A stretch of DNA of 64,000 nucleotides from Mycolicibacterium vinylchloridicum (GCF_013404075.1 NZ_JACBJQ010000016.1:79102-143101), one strand, 5' to 3'; shown: positions 19,519-29,124, counted from the stretch's first letter. A program made the numbers and translations. The notes: generated from the letters alone by a model not told the origin.

Positions 19519-22500
19519 CCCGGGACGTCAACATCACCCGTTGGGTGGCCACGATCGCCGGCCTGGTGGGCTTCGTACTTTCGGTGCTGACCCCGCTGCT
19601 GCCGGTGGAGCAGACCACCGCGACGCTGAACTGGCCGCAGGCCGGTCAACTGAGCAACGTGACAGCGCCGCTGATCTCCCAGGCGCCGGTGTCACTGACA
19701 GCGACAGTGCCCTGCGACGTGATCCGGTCCATGCCGCCGTCGGGCGGCATGGTGCTGGGGCTGGCGCCGCAGAAAGGCAAAGAGGCGGCGCTGAATTCGC
19801 TGTTCGTCAACGTCACCGCCCAGCGCGTCGACATCACCGACCGCAACGTCGTCGTCGCCAGCGTCCCGCGGAACAAGCTCGCCGGCTGCTCGCGCATCGA
19901 GATCACCTCCTCCACCGATGGCACCTTCGCCACCTTCGTCGGATTGACCGATCCGACCACCGGCAAGGAGATGCGCAGCGGGTTCGCCGATCCCAACCTG
20001 CGGCCCGCGATCGTCGGGGTGTTCACCGACCTGACCGGTCCGGCGCCACCCGGCCTGAGCTTGTCGGCGACGATCGACACCCGGTTCTCTACCGCCCCAA
20101 CGGTTTTAAAGCTTGCGGCGATGCTGCTGGCGATGACATCCACCGTGATCGCTCTGGTGGCGCTGTGGCGGCTGGACCGCCTCGACGGGCGCCACATGCA
20201 CAAGTGGATCCCGCAGCGCTGGCGGACGTTCACCGCCGTCGACGTGACGGTAGTGGCCGGCTTCGTGGTGTGGCACGTGATCGGGGCCAACTCCTCCGAC
20301 GACGGCTACATCCTGCAGATGGCCCGGGTCGCCGACCACGCCGGCTACATGTCGAACTACTTCCGCTGGTTCGGCAGTCCCGAAGACCCGTTCGGCTGGT
20401 TCTACAACGTGCTCGCGCTGATGACCCACGTCAGCGACGCCAGCATCTGGATGCGGTTGCCCGACTTGATCTGCGCGCTGGTCTGCTGGTTGCTGCTGTC
20501 CCGCGAGGTACTGCCCCGACTGGGCCCGGCCGTGATCGCCAGCAGGCCCGCGCTGTGGGCGGCCGGGTTGGTGCTGATGGCGGCGTGGATGCCGTTCAAC
20601 AACGGCCTGCGCCCCGAAGGACAGATCGCCACCGGCGCGCTGATCACTTACGTGCTCATCGAGCGCGCCGTCATCTCGGGCCGGCTGACCCCGGCCGCGC
20701 TGGCCATCGTCAGCGCCGCCTTCACCCTCGGCATCCAGCCGACCGGCCTGATCGCGGTCGCCGCACTGATCGCCGGCGGTCGGCCGATCCTGCGAATCCT
20801 GGTGCGCCGGCGCGCCATTGTCGGCACCTGGCCGCTGGTGCTGCCGCTACTGGCCGCGGGCACCATCATCCTGACCGTCGTCTTCGCCGACCAGACCCTG
20901 GCAACGGTGTTGGAAGCGACCAGGATTCGCACCGACATCGGGCCCAGCCAGGCCTGGTACACCGAGAACCTGCGCTACTACTACCTGATCCTGCCGACCG
21001 TTGACGGCTCGCTGTCACGGCGCTTCGGGTTCCTGATCACCGCGCTGTCGCTGTTCGTCTCGATGTTCATCATGCTGCGCCGCAAGCGTGTTCCCGGGGT
21101 GGCTCGCGGTCCGGCGTGGCGGCTGATGGGTGTCATCTTCGCGACGGTGTTCTTCCTGATGTTCACGCCCACCAAGTGGGTGCACCACTTCGGCCTCTTC
21201 GCCGCGGTCGGCGCGGCCATGGCGGCGCTGGCCACCGTGCTCGCCTCGCCGGCGGTGCTGAGATGGTCGCGCAACCGGATGACCGTCGTCACCGCGGTGT
21301 TCTTCCTGCTCGCCCTGTGCTTCGCTACCACCAACGGCTGGTGGTATGTGTCGAGCTACGGTGTGCCGTTCAACAACGCGATGCCGAAGATCGGCGGAAT
21401 CACCGTCAGCACAATCTTCTTCGCGCTGTTCGCGGTCTCGGCGATCTACACGGTCTGGCTGCACTTCAACGCCCGCGACCGTGGCGAGGGCCGCCTGGCG
21501 CGGGCGATCACCACCGCGCCGATCCCGCTGGCGGCCGGGTTCATGGTGCTGGTGTTCGTCGGCTCGATGATCGCGGGCGTGGTCCGCCAATACCCGACCT
21601 ACTCCAACGCGTGGGCCAATCTGCGCTCGTTCTCCGGTGGCTGCGGGCTGGCCGACGACGTACTGGTGGAGCCCGACACCAATGCCGGGTTCCTGACCCC
21701 ACTACCCGGTGATTACGGGCCGCTGGGGCCGCTGGGCGGAACCAACCCTGTCGGCTTCACCCCGAGCGGCGTACCGGAACACATTGTCGCCGAAGCCATT
21801 CGGATGACGAATCCACAACCGGGTACCGATTACGACTGGGATCAGCCGATCAAGCTCACCACCCCGGGCATCAACGGGTCGACGGTGCCGCTGCCCTACG
21901 GCCTTGATCCGGCGCAGGTCCCCATGGCCGGCAGCTATGTCGCCGGCCCGCAGCAGCAGGCCACCCTGAACTCGGCGTGGTACCAGCTGCCGCCCGACGA
22001 CAGCGGCCACCCGCTCGTCGTCGTCACCGCCGCGGGCACCATCGCCGGCCGCAGCGTCCTCAACGGGTTCACCGACGGCCAGACCGTGGAACTGGAGTAC
22101 GGCAAGCCCGGACCCGACGGCGCCCCGGTGCCCGCCGGCCGGGTGAGCCCCTACGATCTCGGCCCGGCGCCGTCGTGGCGCAACCTGCGGTTCGCCCGCT
22201 CCGAGATCCCCACCGACGCCACCACCGTCCGGATCGTCGCGCAGGACCGGTCGCTGACCCCCGGCGACTGGCTCGCGGTAACCCCGCCGCGGGTGCCCGA
22301 ACTGCGCTCGGTGCAGGAGTTCGTCGGCTCCACCCAGCCGGTGCTGATGGACTGGGCGGTGGGCCTGGCCTTCCCGTGCCAGCAGCCCATGCTGCACGCC
22401 AACGGTGTCACCGAAGTGCCCAAGTTCCGGATCACGCCGGATTACACGGCCAAGAAGCAGGACACCGACACCTGGGAGGACGGCCGCAACGGCGGTCTGC

Positions 22501-22688
22501 TCGGCATCTCGGACCTGTTGCTGCGCGCCCACGTGATGGCGACCTACCTGTCGCACGACTGGGGTCGCGACTGGGGCTCGCTGCGCCAGTTCGAGACGGT
22601 CGTCGACGCCCAGCCGGCGCAGATCGACCTGGGTACGGCCACCCGCAGCGGTTTGTGGAAACCGGGGCGCATCCGAATCAAGCCGTAG
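19515..22688 (+). CDS. embB: EmbB arabinosyltransferase, main ethambutol target
   Basis: A 1057-residue GT53 enzyme (Rv3795 type) working with EmbA on arabinogalactan. Its ATG overlaps the embA stop (ATGA). The ethambutol-resistance region reads [20 protein letters not shown]. The methionine matching Met306 of M. tuberculosis is residue 269 here (20319-20321) and the preceding Ile and Leu are conserved, but Gly305 is replaced by Gln. Other conserved blocks are [34 protein letters not shown] and the C-terminal [15 protein letters not shown]. No natural-resistance substitution (Gln/Met for the Ile/Leu pair) is present. Confidence 0.95.
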   Translation: MTRDVNITRWVATIAGLVGFVLSVLTPLLPVEQTTATLNWPQAGQLSNVTAPLISQAPVSLTATVPCDVIRSMPPSGGMVLGLAPQKGKEAALNSLFVNVTAQRVDITDRNVVVASVPRNKLAGCSRIEITSSTDGTFATFVGLTDPTTGKEMRSGFADPNLRPAIVGVFTDLTGPAPPGLSLSATIDTRFSTAPTVLKLAAMLLAMTSTVIALVALWRLDRLDGRHMHKWIPQRWRTFTAVDVTVVAGFVVWHVIGANSSDDGYILQMARVADHAGYMSNYFRWFGSPEDPFGWFYNVLALMTHVSDASIWMRLPDLICALVCWLLLSREVLPRLGPAVIASRPALWAAGLVLMAAWMPFNNGLRPEGQIATGALITYVLIERAVISGRLTPAALAIVSAAFTLGIQPTGLIAVAALIAGGRPILRILVRRRAIVGTWPLVLPLLAAGTIILTVVFADQTLATVLEATRIRTDIGPSQAWYTENLRYYYLILPTVDGSLSRRFGFLITALSLFVSMFIMLRRKRVPGVARGPAWRLMGVIFATVFFLMFTPTKWVHHFGLFAAVGAAMAALATVLASPAVLRWSRNRMTVVTAVFFLLALCFATTNGWWYVSSYGVPFNNAMPKIGGITVSTIFFALFAVSAIYTVWLHFNARDRGEGRLARAITTAPIPLAAGFMVLVFVGSMIAGVVRQYPTYSNAWANLRSFSGGCGLADDVLVEPDTNAGFLTPLPGDYGPLGPLGGTNPVGFTPSGVPEHIVAEAIRMTNPQPGTDYDWDQPIKLTTPGINGSTVPLPYGLDPAQVPMAGSYVAGPQQQATLNSAWYQLPPDDSGHPLVVVTAAGTIAGRSVLNGFTDGQTVELEYGKPGPDGAPVPAGRVSPYDLGPAPSWRNLRFARSEIPTDATTVRIVAQDRSLTPGDWLAVTPPRVPELRSVQEFVGSTQPVLMDWAVGLAFPCQQPMLHANGVTEVPKFRITPDYTAKKQDTDTWEDGRNGGLLGISDLLLRAHVMATYLSHDWGRDWGSLRQFETVVDAQPAQIDLGTATRSGLWKPGRIRIKP

Positions 22689-22751
22689 TCGGGTCAAGTG
22701 CAGTAGTCCGCTACTGACGCAACAACCGCCGATTGGCCCCACGTTGGGACG

Positions 22752-23777
22752 ATGGAACACGACTCTCACTACGGGCCGTTGACCCGCATAGTGGCGGTTG
22801 TCGCTGCGGGCGCTATCGTGCTGGCCACGCCCTCGTTGGCGCCCCCGCACCCGCCCGCGCAGCTGACGAGCTCCCGAGTCTCCACCCAGGCTGTCACGCT
22901 GGTTGCCCAACCCGAAGTGCTTGCGCCGGTTGCACGCGTTGCGGCCGCGGCATCTCCCGACGAGATCATCTCCACGGTCTTCCAGGCCACGATCGGCCGT
23001 GTGATCGCCGGCGCCGGCTCTGGATTTCTTGTCGGATTCTTCGGTGGCGGCGCTTTGGCACTTCAGGTGTTCGGTCGGATTCCGGTGCTGGGCACCCCGA
23101 TCGTCCAAGCCATCGCCATCACCGCCGGAATCGTGGGAATACCGATCGGCGTGGTTTTCGGTGCGATTTCGGCCATCTCGAGTTGGGCGTCCGGCATTCG
23201 GTCGCAGCCGGCGCCTGCCGCGGGGGCGCTGAACCCCCAGACTTCCCAACGCCCCGCCGCGTCGTCGACCCAACAGGACAACATCGGTGATGCTCTCAAA
23301 AGCATCCCCGAAACGGTTGGCCGCGAGGTGGTCGGGGCGCTCGGTCAGGTGATAGCCGGAGCCGGCGGCTTTGCTTTTGCCGGGTTCCTGGGCGGCGGGT
23401 TCGTTGCCTCCGGCCTGATGGCGATTCCGGTCGTGGGACTGGCGCTCGCGCCGCTCGTCCCGGTCGCCGCCATCGCCGGCGCAATTGTGGGTGCACCAGT
23501 CGGCGCAGTCGTGGGGGCATTGTCCGTGGTCAAGAAGTGGGTATCCAACGCCTTCCCCGATGTGAGGCCGCCCATACCGGTCCGACCGTCTGCCGCCGAA
23601 CGACTGGCCGCTGCTCCACGCCGCTCGACTCAGCCCGACTCGCGCTCCAACCGCAATGCAACGAAGCCAACCACCACGGTGCGCAAAGCCGCAGCGCCGC
23701 AACAGCGTTCGGAGGCCGCCAAGGCCGGTAGCGGTCGCGACCGTGATGCGGCGGCCAAGCGAGCCGGACGGCACTGA
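22752..23777 (+). CDS. Exported or membrane protein with two glycine-zipper repeats
   Basis: A 341-residue protein of unknown function. An N-terminal signal or anchor helix (IVAVVAAGAIVLATPSLAPP) is followed by two similar hydrophobic glycine-rich units. Unit 1 (about residues 80-140) starts VIAGAGSGFLVGFFGGG and unit 2 (about 200-260) starts VIAGAGGFAFAGFLGGG; each ends in a GIPIGVVFGAISAI / GAPVGAVVGALSVV segment. Regularly spaced glycines suggest tightly packed or oligomerising membrane helices. The C-terminal 80 residues are Pro/Arg/Ala-rich and basic. It lies downstream of embB but is not part of the conserved operon in M. tuberculosis. A lipid-interacting or pore role is speculation. 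Confidence 0.6.
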   Translation: MEHDSHYGPLTRIVAVVAAGAIVLATPSLAPPHPPAQLTSSRVSTQAVTLVAQPEVLAPVARVAAAASPDEIISTVFQATIGRVIAGAGSGFLVGFFGGGALALQVFGRIPVLGTPIVQAIAITAGIVGIPIGVVFGAISAISSWASGIRSQPAPAAGALNPQTSQRPAASSTQQDNIGDALKSIPETVGREVVGALGQVIAGAGGFAFAGFLGGGFVASGLMAIPVVGLALAPLVPVAAIAGAIVGAPVGAVVGALSVVKKWVSNAFPDVRPPIPVRPSAAERLAAAPRRSTQPDSRSNRNATKPTTTVRKAAAPQQRSEAAKAGSGRDRDAAAKRAGRH

Positions 23778-23833
23778 CCCAGCTTTTGCCGTACCGGCGC
23801 CCAATCGACGTTTGCGGTGACACAATCCCGCAC

Positions 23834-25333
23834 ATGGCTGAAGACGCAGCGATCGTCGACCCTTTGATGCACGGCCTGCGATCCAAGGGGCTCAAAAAGG
23901 GATCGGTTTCCCTCGTCGGTGCGGTGGCGATCGGATTGGCCGCCACCGCACCTGCGTACTCGTTGACTGGTGCGCTCGGGCACGGCGCGGAGGAATCGGG
24001 CTATCAGCTGCCGATCGTCTTCATCATCGCGGTCATCCCGATGTACTTCGTCGCGCTGGCCTACAAGCACCTCACCGACGCCGCACCGGACGCCGGCACC
24101 GTGTTCACCTGGGGATCCAAGGCGATTGCGCCGCACATCGGCTGGATGGGCGGCTTTGCGCTGATGCTGTCGTCCATCCTGGCCGGCGTCGGCGCCGCGG
24201 GCATCCTGACCAACGCCACCGCCGTCTGGCTCGGGATGGACGAGTCGCCGGTGTGGTTCGACATCGTGGTGGCAGGAATCTTCATCCTGTTGACGACATG
24301 GCTGGTCGCCCGCGGCGCCGAGGAGTCGTCCCGCACCACGCTGATCCTCACGATCCTCCAGTACGGGGGGCTGCTCCTGTTCGCGATCATCATGGGAGTC
24401 GCGGTGTTCCGCGGCCAGCAGAGCCCGGATGCCGCGTCGTTCTCGTGGGAATGGTTCAACCCCTTCGCAATCCACGATTTCAGCAGCCTGCTCGGCGGAT
24501 TCCTGGTGGCCATCTTCATCTTCTGGGGGTTCGACGCCTCCCTGGCCATGTCCGAGGAGACCTCTGGCACGTCGGCAGATGCCGGCCGCAGCGGCGTCAC
24601 GGCAATCCTGATCACCGTTGCCACCTACGTGATCTTCAGCGTGGCGGCACTGGCATTCGCGGGCATTGATCCGGAGAGTCCGACGAGCCTGACGCACGAG
24701 GGCAATGTCGACGACGTCTTCACCACCCTGGCCACCCAGTCCATCGGCGAACGCGGTGCGATGATCGCGGCGCTGGTGGTCGGTTTGTCCGCGTTCTCGG
24801 CGACGATGTCCACCGTCATGCCGACCGCCCGCGGATTGTTGTCGATGGCGACGTACAAGGCGTTGCCGAATCGGTTCGCGTCGGTCAGCGAGGTGAGTTC
24901 GACGCCCAAGTACGCCACCTGGGTGATCGGCCTGACCAGCCTGGTGATCTATTGCGTACTCGATGTGATCAGCGACAGCGTCGTGTCGGACTCGGTCTAC
25001 AGCGTGGGGATCGCGATCATGACCTACTACTCCGTGGTGGCGATCTCGTCGGTGGTGTACTTCTGGCGCACCGCTTTTCGGTCGTGGCGCACGGCGATGG
25101 GGCAGGTGATCCTGCCCGGCATCGGTGCGCTGATCCTCATCCCGGTAGGCATCGTCGAGGCATATTTGATGGCGGACCCGAGTACTGGCTCGGGCGGCTC
25201 CATCCTGGGTATCGGCACCGCGTTCGTCGTCGGCGTGCTGAGTCTGGCATTCGGCGTCGTGCTGATGATCGCGTGGAACCTGAAGGCCCCGGCCTTCTTC
25301 CGCGGTGAGACCCTGCCGAAGGAACGGACCTAG
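23834..25333 (+). CDS. APC-family amino acid permease
   Basis: A 499-residue transporter with about twelve transmembrane helices. The first helix shows the APC signature GAVAIGLAATAPAYSLTGALG, and the sixth region has FWGFDASLAMSEET with the unwound-helix residues typical of amino acid transporters. The substrate cannot be told from sequence. The frame extends 16 codons upstream, but ATG at 23834 (MAEDAAIVDP) is the usual family start. Its stop shares the CTAG bases with the end of the lipoprotein remnant on the opposite strand. Confidence 0.85.
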   Translation: MAEDAAIVDPLMHGLRSKGLKKGSVSLVGAVAIGLAATAPAYSLTGALGHGAEESGYQLPIVFIIAVIPMYFVALAYKHLTDAAPDAGTVFTWGSKAIAPHIGWMGGFALMLSSILAGVGAAGILTNATAVWLGMDESPVWFDIVVAGIFILLTTWLVARGAEESSRTTLILTILQYGGLLLFAIIMGVAVFRGQQSPDAASFSWEWFNPFAIHDFSSLLGGFLVAIFIFWGFDASLAMSEETSGTSADAGRSGVTAILITVATYVIFSVAALAFAGIDPESPTSLTHEGNVDDVFTTLATQSIGERGAMIAALVVGLSAFSATMSTVMPTARGLLSMATYKALPNRFASVSEVSSTPKYATWVIGLTSLVIYCVLDVISDSVVSDSVYSVGIAIMTYYSVVAISSVVYFWRTAFRSWRTAMGQVILPGIGALILIPVGIVEAYLMADPSTGSGGSILGIGTAFVVGVLSLAFGVVLMIAWNLKAPAFFRGETLPKERT

Positions 25334-25569
25334 TTACCGTTGCGATTGCCGAAACCATTGGGCCCGAACTGGTGATTCGGCGCGACGGTGACGGTCTGCG
25401 TTGACGTTTCGGTATTGGTGACGGTCTGGGGATCCTGGGTCTGCACGACGGTCTGCGGCTGCTGATGATGGGCCACCCCGGCGGTGCTCGTGGTAGTGGT
25501 CGGCGTCGAGGTGACCGTGACGGTCGTCGGACCCGTCGCGGCTTTGGAGCCGCATGCTAGTGCGCGTGT
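25330..25569 (-). pseudogene. 5'-truncated lipoprotein remnant
   Basis: A minus-strand frame without a start codon reads TRALACGSKAATGPTTVTV and continues with Thr/Gln/Val-rich sequence to NGFGNRNGN before TAG. LAC-G is a proper lipobox with the acylated cysteine at 25552-25554, and the following Thr-rich stretch is typical of mature mycobacterial lipoproteins. The signal peptide that should precede it is absent: an in-frame TGA lies only five codons before the cysteine. The 5' end appears to have been lost by deletion or rearrangement. Another frame with an ATG overlaps (25334-25579) but its product looks like random low-complexity sequence. Confidence 0.45.
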
Positions 25570-25808
25570 TCACATCCATGATGGTCGGTTATTGACGCGC
25601 GGAAAGCCGCTGCACCACAACGGCAGCGGCGCGTGGAGTCCGCTGTCAATAGACTCCACAACCACTGGAAGTCGAGTAAATCGGTTGAGATACAATCGTT
25701 TACGATCCGTTATGACTTCCTCAGGCCGCGCCCACACGCCGCACAGCCCACACAAAGCCAGGCTCCATAACGTCGCTACCGGAAGAAGAACCAAGCAACG
25801 AAACGGAG

Positions 25809-26153
25809 ATGACGATGAACCTGAAACGCATGGTGGTCACCTCGACCGCGGCGGTGGGTATCGGCGCCGCCGGGCTGCTGGGGCTGGGAGTCGGCACGGC
25901 GAGCGCTGATCCCGGCCAGCCTTGCGGAGGTCCGAATCCGCAAGCGTGCCAACAGGGACCGAACAACGGACCCAATAATGGGCCGAACAACGGACCGAAC
26001 AACGGACCCGGCGATTGGCAACAGCGTGGCATGAACCAGGGGCGCCAGGACCACCAGCCGTTCAGCTACAACGGTCAGTGGGTGCAGCCGATGCCGGCAG
26101 GCAACGGTGCCGGCTGGGGCTTCTGGTTCCTGGGCCAGTGGATCCCGCTGTAA
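25809..26153 (+). CDS. Small secreted protein with NNGP repeats
   Basis: A 114-residue exported protein with a clear Sec signal peptide (basic MNLKRM, hydrophobic core AAVGIGAAGLLGLGVGTASA, cleavage before DPG). The mature part starts with PCGGPNPQACQQ, whose two cysteines could pair, then four NNGP units, and ends in an aromatic, glycine-rich tail (SYNGQWVQPMPAGNGAGWGF, then WFLGQWIPL). The type, with a conserved tail around FNYNGQWV/P, is common among small mycobacterial exported proteins of unknown role. GGAG lies six bases upstream. About 240 bases of less GC-rich DNA upstream probably hold its promoter. Confidence 0.75.
   Translation: MTMNLKRMVVTSTAAVGIGAAGLLGLGVGTASADPGQPCGGPNPQACQQGPNNGPNNGPNNGPNNGPGDWQQRGMNQGRQDHQPFSYNGQWVQPMPAGNGAGWGFWFLGQWIPL
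25956..26009 (+). repeat. Coding NNGP tandem repeat
   Basis: Four in-frame 12-base units encoding Asn-Asn-Gly-Pro after an initial Gly-Pro. Three units use AACAACGGACC-type codons and one uses AATAATGGGCC, so the array is not perfectly homogeneous. Such arrays commonly vary in copy number between strains. Confidence 0.8.
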
Positions 26154-26169
26154 GCCGGATTGGCGAAGG

Positions 26170-26203
26170 CACGCCCGTATCGCAGCACCGCGGTACGGGC
26201 GTG
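26170..26203. terminator. Hairpin between convergent genes
   Basis: The arms CACGCCCGTA and TACGGGCGTG form a perfect 10-base stem around a 14-base loop, placed between the stop of the secreted-protein gene (26153) and the end of the convergent kinase gene (26212). A short T-containing stretch follows on the plus strand. It can serve as a terminator for either strand. Confidence 0.65.
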
Positions 26204-26211
26204 TTCGTTGT

Positions 26212-27486
26212 CTAGCCCGATCCGGACTCGACCACCAGCTTCTCCGGCTGCAGCGACCACACGGTGGTTTCGGCCCCTGCGGTGGCGTGCGCGCAATACG
26301 CCGGCGCACCCTTCTCGCTGACCGCCGCCGCGCCCAGCACCGCGCAGTTCGCACCGATGACCACGACGGGCAGGTCCATCCGACCCGAGACGGCAGGCGG
26401 CGGCGATGACGTCCGCGGCGGCTGCGTGGTCGCGGTGGTGTTCACGCCGCGGTGGCCGAACAGCAGCGATAGCCCCGCCGCCGCGCCCGCGACGATCACG
26501 ACGGCACCGAGGATCGCCGGGATCTTCAGCCGACGGCGCGACGCCGGCGCTTCCGGTTTGGCATGCCGGGCCCGTCCCTGCGCCTTCGGAGACCCAGACG
26601 CGAGAGCCGAGCTCGTCACGTCGGTCGCGTGGAAGTCCCGTTCGGCGGTGCCGAGGCCCTGGCGCAATGCCCGCGCGAAGTCGGTGCAGTGCTTGTAGCG
26701 CTGGCCCGGATCCTTGGCCAGCGCTTTGGCGAAAACAGGGCTCAGACAAGCTAATTCGGGTCGCTTGGCGCCGATCGCGGGAGGCTCGGAACTCAGGCAC
26801 TGGCTGATCACGATCGCCGGATTGGTGTGTGTGAACGGCGGCATACCGGTCAGCAGGTGATAGGCGGTGGCGGCCAGCGCGTACTGATCGGCGTGTCCGT
26901 CGATGTCCTCACCCTTGAGCTGCTCCGGCGCGGAATAGGCGACCGTGCCGACCGTCATGTTCGTGCCGGTGAGCTGACTCGCCTGGCCCATCCAGCGGGC
27001 GATGCCGAAGTCGGCCAGCATGACTCGCCGATCGCCGCTGCCGGGCACACCCAGCAGGATGTTCGCCGGCTTGACGTCGCGGTGCAGCAGTCCGTGGCTG
27101 TGCGCGTAATCGAGCGCCTCGGCGATCCCGGTGATGATGCGCACGACCTCGTCGGGCGGCATTCCGTAGGGATAGCGCTCGGCGAGCAGGCGGGAGGCGT
27201 CGGTGCCGTCGACGTACTCCATCGCGATCCACAGTTTGTCCTCGAACTCACCGCGGTCGTAGATCGTCACGATGTGCGGGTTCGACAGCGTGGCCACCAT
27301 GTCGGCCTCGAGGATGAACCGCTGCCGGTACTCCTCGTCAGAGCTAACCGACGATCCCAACACCTTGAGCGCGTCATAGCGGGGCAGCCGGGGATGCTGG
27401 GCGAGGTAAACCTCACCCATACCTCCGGCCCCCAGTGTCCGCAGGATGGTGTAACCAGCAACAACCTGGCCGTCAGCTAACGGCAT
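26212..27486 (-). CDS. Membrane Ser/Thr protein kinase (PknF/PknI-like architecture)
   Basis: A 424-residue receptor-like kinase. The kinase domain (about 10-275) shows the glycine loop LGAGGMGEVYLAQ, the catalytic HRDVKPANILLG, the DFGIARWMG magnesium motif and YSAPEQLKG. A juxtamembrane basic linker precedes one transmembrane helix at about 310-332 (IPAILGAVVIVAGAAAGLSLLF). The roughly 90-residue extracellular part is Thr/Pro-rich and ends in a small domain with two cysteines (IGANCAVLG and PAYCAHA) that could form a disulfide. It cannot be matched to one of the named M. tuberculosis kinases with confidence. It follows the RDD gene by 29 bases on the same strand. Confidence 0.88.
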   Translation of the reverse strand: MPLADGQVVAGYTILRTLGAGGMGEVYLAQHPRLPRYDALKVLGSSVSSDEEYRQRFILEADMVATLSNPHIVTIYDRGEFEDKLWIAMEYVDGTDASRLLAERYPYGMPPDEVVRIITGIAEALDYAHSHGLLHRDVKPANILLGVPGSGDRRVMLADFGIARWMGQASQLTGTNMTVGTVAYSAPEQLKGEDIDGHADQYALAATAYHLLTGMPPFTHTNPAIVISQCLSSEPPAIGAKRPELACLSPVFAKALAKDPGQRYKHCTDFARALRQGLGTAERDFHATDVTSSALASGSPKAQGRARHAKPEAPASRRRLKIPAILGAVVIVAGAAAGLSLLFGHRGVNTTATTQPPRTSSPPPAVSGRMDLPVVVIGANCAVLGAAAVSEKGAPAYCAHATAGAETTVWSLQPEKLVVESGSG

Positions 27487-27515
27487 TGGGGCATCTTAAG
27501 CGGCAAGTGTGACGA

Positions 27516-27953
27516 TCACCGAACCGGAACGTTCGCGCCTGGACCGTCGTAAATCACCCGGCTGCCCAGCAGAATGTCCTGTACCGACCGTCGCTGCGGG
27601 TCGACCGCTACCCACAGCAGCCCGACGGGGAACAACACACAGGCCACGGCCCGCAGCGCCGCGATCGGAATCCGCAGCGATTTCCCCCGCTTGTCCACCA
27701 CCCGCACCCCCAGCAGAACGGTGCCCACCGTCCGTCCGGAAACGGTCCAGCATCCGGTCAGATACAGCACCGAAACGGCCAGCGTCACAGTGGTCGAGAA
27801 GATCAGGTTCGGCGCGGGGAAGCGAAACGCCGCCGGATTGACGATCAGGGTGGTCAGCACCAGGCCCAGATAGATCGCCCCCATCGTGACGACCACGACC
27901 AGCATGTCGACGAGTGCGGCCAAGCCCCTCGACACGATGCCCGCGTGGGTCAC
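27516..27953 (-). CDS. RDD-family membrane protein
   Basis: A 145-residue integral membrane protein with three to four hydrophobic segments. The family motif appears as RGLAALVDMLVVVV near the N-terminus, with the Arg and Asp of the first helix, and the GRTVGTVLLGVRVVDKRGK segment. RDD proteins are small membrane proteins, some involved in ion or solute handling; none can be assigned here. The GTG start overlaps the upstream stop (GTGA at 27950-27953). It is fourth in a same-strand run beginning with the molybdopterin oxidoreductase gene. Confidence 0.75.
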   Translation of the reverse strand: MTHAGIVSRGLAALVDMLVVVVTMGAIYLGLVLTTLIVNPAAFRFPAPNLIFSTTVTLAVSVLYLTGCWTVSGRTVGTVLLGVRVVDKRGKSLRIPIAALRAVACVLFPVGLLWVAVDPQRRSVQDILLGSRVIYDGPGANVPVR

Positions 27954-28342
27954 GGGGATTCCCGGGTTCCCGGCTCCCGCCCCAACATCCGGTCGACGAA
28001 CCCGGAGACCATGTCGTCGGCGCGTGCGGTCTGGGTGCGAACGTCAGTCATCACCTCGGCGGTGACCCCCTCGGTGGACTCGCGGATGATCGCGGGCAAG
28101 TCGACCCCGTCGATGATCTGGTCGGCCAGCCCGATCAGGTCGATGCGCGCGATGATGGCCTCGATGTCGACGTCGGTCACGATCGCGTCGATGTCGAGCT
28201 GTTCGCGAATCAATGCCGTCAGATCGATCTGCTCGACGACGAGTTCGGCGACCCGGGTGATTGCCGCGATGCCGATCCGGGTGGCCTCCTCCCGGGTGGC
28301 GCGCAGCGGCCCGCCGATCAGCGGAAGGCGTTCCCAGAACAC
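27950..28342 (-). CDS. Uncharacterised protein with D-I-x-A-I repeats
   Basis: A 130-residue protein of unknown function. After an N-terminal WERLPLIGGPLRATREEATR segment, the centre contains a run of short related units (IDLTALI, LDIDAIV, VDIEAII, IDLIGLA, VDLPAII) each about nine to eleven residues apart, which would put hydrophobic and acidic faces in register. No catalytic motif is seen. The GTG at 28342 is chosen because the longer frame overlaps the upstream gene; there is no strong ribosome-binding site. Translation is probably coupled to the RDD gene. Confidence 0.6.
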   Translation of the reverse strand: MFWERLPLIGGPLRATREEATRIGIAAITRVAELVVEQIDLTALIREQLDIDAIVTDVDIEAIIARIDLIGLADQIIDGVDLPAIIRESTEGVTAEVMTDVRTQTARADDMVSGFVDRMLGREPGTRESP

Positions 28343-28356
28343 GGATGGAATCGTAG

Positions 28357-29124
28357 TCAGCTGCCGACGGGCGGCGGCGCGCTCGCCTTCAACGAATCCA
28401 GGGCCGCCACACTCAGGCGGGCCAGTTCGTCGGCCTCGGCGGGCGTCAGCGCCGATTCGAAGATCTGCGCCATCCGCCGGTTGGTGACGGCTTCGACGTC
28501 GTCGTACAGACCCGCTTTGCCCGCTGCGTCGTCGAACGGTGGCTGCCACCCCATGAACGCGGCGTAATCCGTTCCGTGATTGAGGATGTGCGCCTCGACG
28601 GGACTGAGTCCCGAAATCGTGAGGGCGTTGAAGTGCACGGCCGCGCGTAGTTCGCGCAGCACCATCATCACTTGAAGTGCCCGCGCCGGGCCGTCGTCGG
28701 CCAGCGGCATAGCCCGCCAGCCCGCGTAGAGCGGCAGGCCGGGCTCGGGTGCCGCGGCGATGACCTTCTCGCCCAGCGCGGCAAGACGGTCCAGCCCCTC
28801 GGCACCGGTCAGGTACTTGCGCCCGAAGTTCGCGATCTGTTCCCAGTAGAGCCGGCAGCTCTCCGATGCACCGTGCACGGCGGTGCCGTTCTCCCAGCAC
28901 GACCGGGCCAGGTTCGGTTCGAAGACGGCGAACACCGCATTCAGGGTGGTACCGGTGACGTCTCCGAGCACCCCGCCGCGGCCCGCGAAATACGCGGCGA
29001 ACGGGTCCGGGTAGCCGGCCGCCAGGCTTTTCTCGAAGGTGTCCGGGTTCAGCATGAACACGCTGATGGCCTCGCCGATGGCCGCTCCGGCGGCGCGGAT
29101 CGATTCGACGTCGATATCGCTCAT
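28357..29124 (-). CDS. SCO6745-family helical protein
   Basis: A 255-residue protein resembling the actinobacterial SCO6745 family. It starts MSDIDVESIRAAGAAIGEAI and has conserved features such as AAYFAGRGGVLGDV, FEPNLARSCWENG, AMPLADDGPARALQ and the ELRAAVHFNALTISGLSPVEAH segment. The biochemical role of the family is not established; a DNA-binding-like helical fold has been suggested for it. The ATG overlaps the stop of the oxidoreductase gene (29121-29124). Confidence 0.65.
   Translation of the reverse strand: MSDIDVESIRAAGAAIGEAISVFMLNPDTFEKSLAAGYPDPFAAYFAGRGGVLGDVTGTTLNAVFAVFEPNLARSCWENGTAVHGASESCRLYWEQIANFGRKYLTGAEGLDRLAALGEKVIAAAPEPGLPLYAGWRAMPLADDGPARALQVMMVLRELRAAVHFNALTISGLSPVEAHILNHGTDYAAFMGWQPPFDDAAGKAGLYDDVEAVTNRRMAQIFESALTPAEADELARLSVAALDSLKASAPPPVGS

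Noticed and set aside
22700..22725. Small inverted repeat AGTAG/CTACT after embB
   Set aside because: Five-base stem with no T-run; too weak to call a terminator.
25334..25579. 81-codon minus-strand frame with ATG over the lipoprotein remnant
   Set aside because: The product is His/Arg/Asp-rich low complexity, and the neighbouring frame has the lipobox and lipoprotein-like composition.
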